Shown: piece by piece, positions 32,078-34,940 of the stretch
How positions within the stretch are numbered: the first letter of the stretch is position 1
Layout of the letters: each line of letters begins with the position of its first letter
Assembly (NCBI GenBank): GCA_030849065.1
Contig: JASAON010001466.1
Location: 1 to 34,940 of the forward strand
Direction: 5' to 3'
Source of the DNA: Jaenimonas drosophilae
Lineage: Eukaryota; Euglenozoa; Kinetoplastea; Trypanosomatida; Trypanosomatidae
Length of the DNA stretch: 34,940 nt
Notes under the pieces: model-generated
The model's database searches: none
Seen by the model: the letters and a program-made list of their open reading frames with translations, nothing else
What the model was told of the DNA's origin: nothing
Translations under genes and position numbers: made by a program

Positions 32078-34940
32078 ATGCATGCCATGGCGCGTACCTC
32101 ACCCAACTCAGACATCAACCTCATCCACCTCTTTCCTGCCTCAATCGCGGTGCACACAGAGCCACGCATCCCACGCCGCGAATACCCCACTCATGGTCCC
32201 GTTGATGGTTATGAGCGCACCTACGGCATTCACCCACTCCACCACCAAACACAAGAGCGTACCAATCGCGCGGCTTCTGCAGCTGCCCCGTACCTCTCTG
32301 TGGCAGGCCATGGGCTGCCGGTAGGAAAGCCCTCTGCAAAACCAGCATCACGTTCCAAGACCGTCTCTCCAGCCACAACGCTGAAGCGCACCGCAGCCCA
32401 GCCACCAGAAGCGAGTGCCAAGGAAGCAGCTGCAGCACCAGAGGTGGATGGCCCTCTGAAGCCCCTCTCCGTCCCGCTGGCAAAGGACCTACTCTTACGC
32501 CGGCTGCCCAACTTCACCGACGTTCGTCCCCAGCCGGCAGAAAAAGTGATACCGGTGGCGGAGTTGGAGCTGACGGAGGTGGACCCATCCATGCCGGTGC
32601 ACTCACTACATCGTTTCCTCTCCTCGCATGGCGCGATGTCGCGGTCCTCCTCCTGCACCACTCCCGCACCCGGCACCCCAGCAGGAAGCATAGTGACGGA
32701 CGCCTTCCATCCACATCACCAGCCACACCATCATGGCTTCTCCGCATCCTCCGCGCGCCGTGAGATGGAACTCCTCCACGCGTTGCACCTGGAGAGGGCT
32801 GAGATGAACCGGCAGAAGGATGAAGCGGTGATTGGGAAGTCTGGCCAGGCTCTCTACGGCTGGCAGGCGCCTCCAGCGTGCATTGTGGCCTCGGACCGGC
32901 AATTTGTGTGGCAGCTTCCCAGCAATACCCCAACCACCGAGGATGAGGCGAACAGCGTGGGTGAGCCCGCTCCAGCTCATCCCGACATGAACATCGCCAC
33001 CATGGGCGGCCCCTTTGAATCTGCCACAACCGACTACCAAACCATGATGGGCCGCGCACGTGTGATGGAGGAGCCCGCACCTGCTACTCCGCCACCCCTG
33101 CCCTCCATTGACGCTTCGCTGGGTACACGTGCGGTGCTCCTTCACAACCCACTCAGGGTAGTTACGTGTGAACACTTGGAGGAGGATACCCTGGCGGTTC
33201 GACGACGCCAGCTTAAAGCACAAGAAGGCAGTGGTGGCCTGCCACCTTCAACCGTCGCGGGAGGCATTCCCCCGGCTGGGGCGCTTACGTCCGCACTGAA
33301 CCCAATTGGCCCCCCAGGGGAAAACTTCGCCACCCTCTCGCAGGCAGCCAAGGTTCTCCTGACGGCCATTCTCTATCTTCGTGCACTGGGGGGCTTCCCC
33401 ACACTGTTGCGTGTTGGACCTCTCACAGACCTCAGTCCCATTGTGGATAAGGAAAACTGCGTGGAGCTCGTCTTTTGGTACCCAAACAAGGCCACCACGG
33501 AGCCTCCAGAGGAGAAGGCGAGCGCACGAAGCCGAACTGGCCTGTTGGGGATGCTGGGCGATAGTCTGCAGCAGCTTGACGCCACAATTTCCCTAAAGCG
33601 CTCACCATCGCCGCAACAGACAGGTGAACGACCACGTGCTACTGTGGGTGGCTCGGCCCCCTCTGCATCTGAGAGCCGCAGCACGCAGCTGGGTACGGAT
33701 GGTGCCGAAGACCTTCCGCACGTGGACCTTCACGGCAGTGAGCGGCAGTCGCTGCGACGGAGCTCTGCCTCCACACACCGCCGCTCCGACGTGGAGGAGA
33801 AGGAGGAGGGTGGGCTTCGCCGGCCGCAGCGCGAGGCCACCCTTAACCCGACAGACATCCGCGCACAACCCGCCACATCTCTGTGGCCGGATGCGGAGGG
33901 GAGCTCGCAGAGCTCTGAGGTCCCTTCTGCGCCACCTGTGGTGGAGGCCCCTGCCACCCCAACCCACCGAGGAGCCTCACGCATTGCTGGAAGTGACGAT
34001 GAACTGTGCGTTGTCCTTCGTGCCGTGCTGGCACAAAAATCTAAGGTGGAACGTTTTGGTCGCGAGGAGGTCGTCCACGTTCTCCCTCCTCTTCCACGTG
34101 AGGAGGAGTTCCTCACGAATGAGCGGCAGAAGGATCGCTCGCTTGAACGGTTGGCCGTGAAGGAGAGCGGGGCGGTGTTTCGCCTGCTCCAAGATAGCAC
34201 CGCCAAGACAGCAGCTGCCAAGCGAAAGCAGCAGCAGATGCACCGCAGCCGACGAATTGCTGCCAAGGGACCGGTCACTGTGAATGAAGATGGTGCTCCA
34301 TCCGCGGAGGATTATGGAGATCTCATTGTTGCCTTCTTGTTAAGCGGGGGAACCTCTCAGCTCAGTGGGCTCGTGCTGGATGCGATGGAGCTGGAGTCGC
34401 TGCGGTACAAGGTATTCACCCTGGAAGGCTACAGCTCCGCAGACCCTTTTGGCATCAACAAGAAAAAGGCTGACGACGCGAGCGTAGCAGATGGGAACTT
34501 CTCCAGCCCACGCCGACGAAGCTCCGCCTCACGATCTCCAGATGGGTCGCAGCCCTCCGTGGGCTCTAACGACTCCAAGCTGCAGTCTCTCTCCCTTACC
34601 ACTCGTGAAGAACACCGCGCACGTGAATGGAAGGAAGCCAAACAACGTCGCCGCCGGTACATGCAACACTTTCCCATGTACCGTGCGTCAAGCATTGCGG
34701 AAACCACCCTGCAGGACTACCATCACCGCGAGCGCAGTGCTGTTCACGCGATGCGTCGTTCACCTCCTGCTCCACTCGAAAGTACCGCCACGAACCCGGA
34801 ACATGAGCGTGGCAGATCAACCACAAATGTTGCGGAGCTGGAGGAAGAGCTACGTCGGTTTCGTCCTCTGAACCTCAACGGCTTCTACGGTGAGCTCCGA
34901 CAGGCTGTGCAGTTTGCGCTGGACGTCCAAGTGCGACAGG
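32078..34940 (+). CDS. Large disordered protein of unknown function, 3' end beyond window
   Basis: Translating from ATG 32078 gives 954 codons with no stop before the window edge, so the gene is incomplete at its 3' end. The start is the first ATG after the predicted acceptor (a second in-frame ATG is 9 bp later). The protein begins MHAMARTSPNSDINLIHLFP and is largely Pro/Ser/Ala-rich and probably disordered, with a His-rich patch near residue 215. Three stretches look folded: about 430-475 (TLSQAAKVLLTAILYLRALG and ELVFWYP), about 645-690 (ELCVVLRAVLAQKSKVERFG) and about 745-790 (GDLIVAFLLSGGTSQLSGLV). Arg/Lys-rich patches (KQRRRRYMQ near 865) lie towards the end of the visible part. No known family was recognised. 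Uninterrupted frame over 2.8 kb makes coding status secure; role is unknown. Confidence 0.82.
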   Translation, partial: MHAMARTSPNSDINLIHLFPASIAVHTEPRIPRREYPTHGPVDGYERTYGIHPLHHQTQERTNRAASAAAPYLSVAGHGLPVGKPSAKPASRSKTVSPATTLKRTAAQPPEASAKEAAAAPEVDGPLKPLSVPLAKDLLLRRLPNFTDVRPQPAEKVIPVAELELTEVDPSMPVHSLHRFLSSHGAMSRSSSCTTPAPGTPAGSIVTDAFHPHHQPHHHGFSASSARREMELLHALHLERAEMNRQKDEAVIGKSGQALYGWQAPPACIVASDRQFVWQLPSNTPTTEDEANSVGEPAPAHPDMNIATMGGPFESATTDYQTMMGRARVMEEPAPATPPPLPSIDASLGTRAVLLHNPLRVVTCEHLEEDTLAVRRRQLKAQEGSGGLPPSTVAGGIPPAGALTSALNPIGPPGENFATLSQAAKVLLTAILYLRALGGFPTLLRVGPLTDLSPIVDKENCVELVFWYPNKATTEPPEEKASARSRTGLLGMLGDSLQQLDATISLKRSPSPQQTGERPRATVGGSAPSASESRSTQLGTDGAEDLPHVDLHGSERQSLRRSSASTHRRSDVEEKEEGGLRRPQREATLNPTDIRAQPATSLWPDAEGSSQSSEVPSAPPVVEAPATPTHRGASRIAGSDDELCVVLRAVLAQKSKVERFGREEVVHVLPPLPREEEFLTNERQKDRSLERLAVKESGAVFRLLQDSTAKTAAAKRKQQQMHRSRRIAAKGPVTVNEDGAPSAEDYGDLIVAFLLSGGTSQLSGLVLDAMELESLRYKVFTLEGYSSADPFGINKKKADDASVADGNFSSPRRRSSASRSPDGSQPSVGSNDSKLQSLSLTTREEHRAREWKEAKQRRRRYMQHFPMYRASSIAETTLQDYHHRERSAVHAMRRSPPAPLESTATNPEHERGRSTTNVAELEEELRRFRPLNLNGFYGELRQAVQFALDVQVRQ

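Overview
The window looks like nuclear DNA of a flagellated kinetoplastid protist, probably a trypanosomatid. Every convincing gene is on the + strand. Genes are intronless, closely spaced and unrelated in function. Most are preceded by a pyrimidine-rich tract and an AG dinucleotide shortly before the first ATG, the arrangement expected for spliced-leader trans-splicing within one polycistronic transcription unit. No strand switch, tRNA, rRNA, transposon, CRISPR array or viral gene was recognised. Species cannot be fixed from the sequence. An axonemal dynein light chain indicates a motile flagellum, and a probable respiratory-chain membrane subunit plus several mitochondrial-looking presequences indicate a conventional mitochondrion.

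Layout, left to right. The 3' part of a family 2-type glycosyltransferase (1-1019). A C2H2 zinc-finger protein with a PIN/NYN-like nuclease fold (1380-2384). A small single-span mitochondrial protein (2575-2958). A roughly 3000-residue TEP1-type protein with TROVE, degenerate vWA, DUF4062, NACHT and WD40 parts (3398-12403). An axonemal inner-arm dynein p28 light chain (12633-13697). A 1743-residue low-complexity protein with internal tandem repeats (14233-19464). A 158-residue protein that shares the conserved C-terminal domain of its large neighbour (20524-21000). Two mitochondrial-looking proteins of unknown function (22468-24060 and 24265-25929). An RluA-family pseudouridine synthase (26111-27913). 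A RING-H2/coiled-coil protein (28188-29069). An acidic parallel beta-helix protein (29324-31603). The open 5' part of a large disordered protein that runs off the window (32078-34940).

Neighbours share a transcription unit, not necessarily a pathway, as is normal for kinetoplastids. The one pair clearly linked by descent is 14233-19464 with 20524-21000. Several starts were reassigned: TTG or GTG starts were replaced by the first ATG after the predicted splice acceptor, and for the TEP1-like gene an upstream in-frame ATG is probably removed by trans-splicing. The most interesting items are the shared unnamed domain of the adjacent paralogues, the TEP1/vault-type NTPase with a lost metal-binding motif, the recent intragenic duplication in the repeat protein, and the putative zinc-finger/NYN nuclease.
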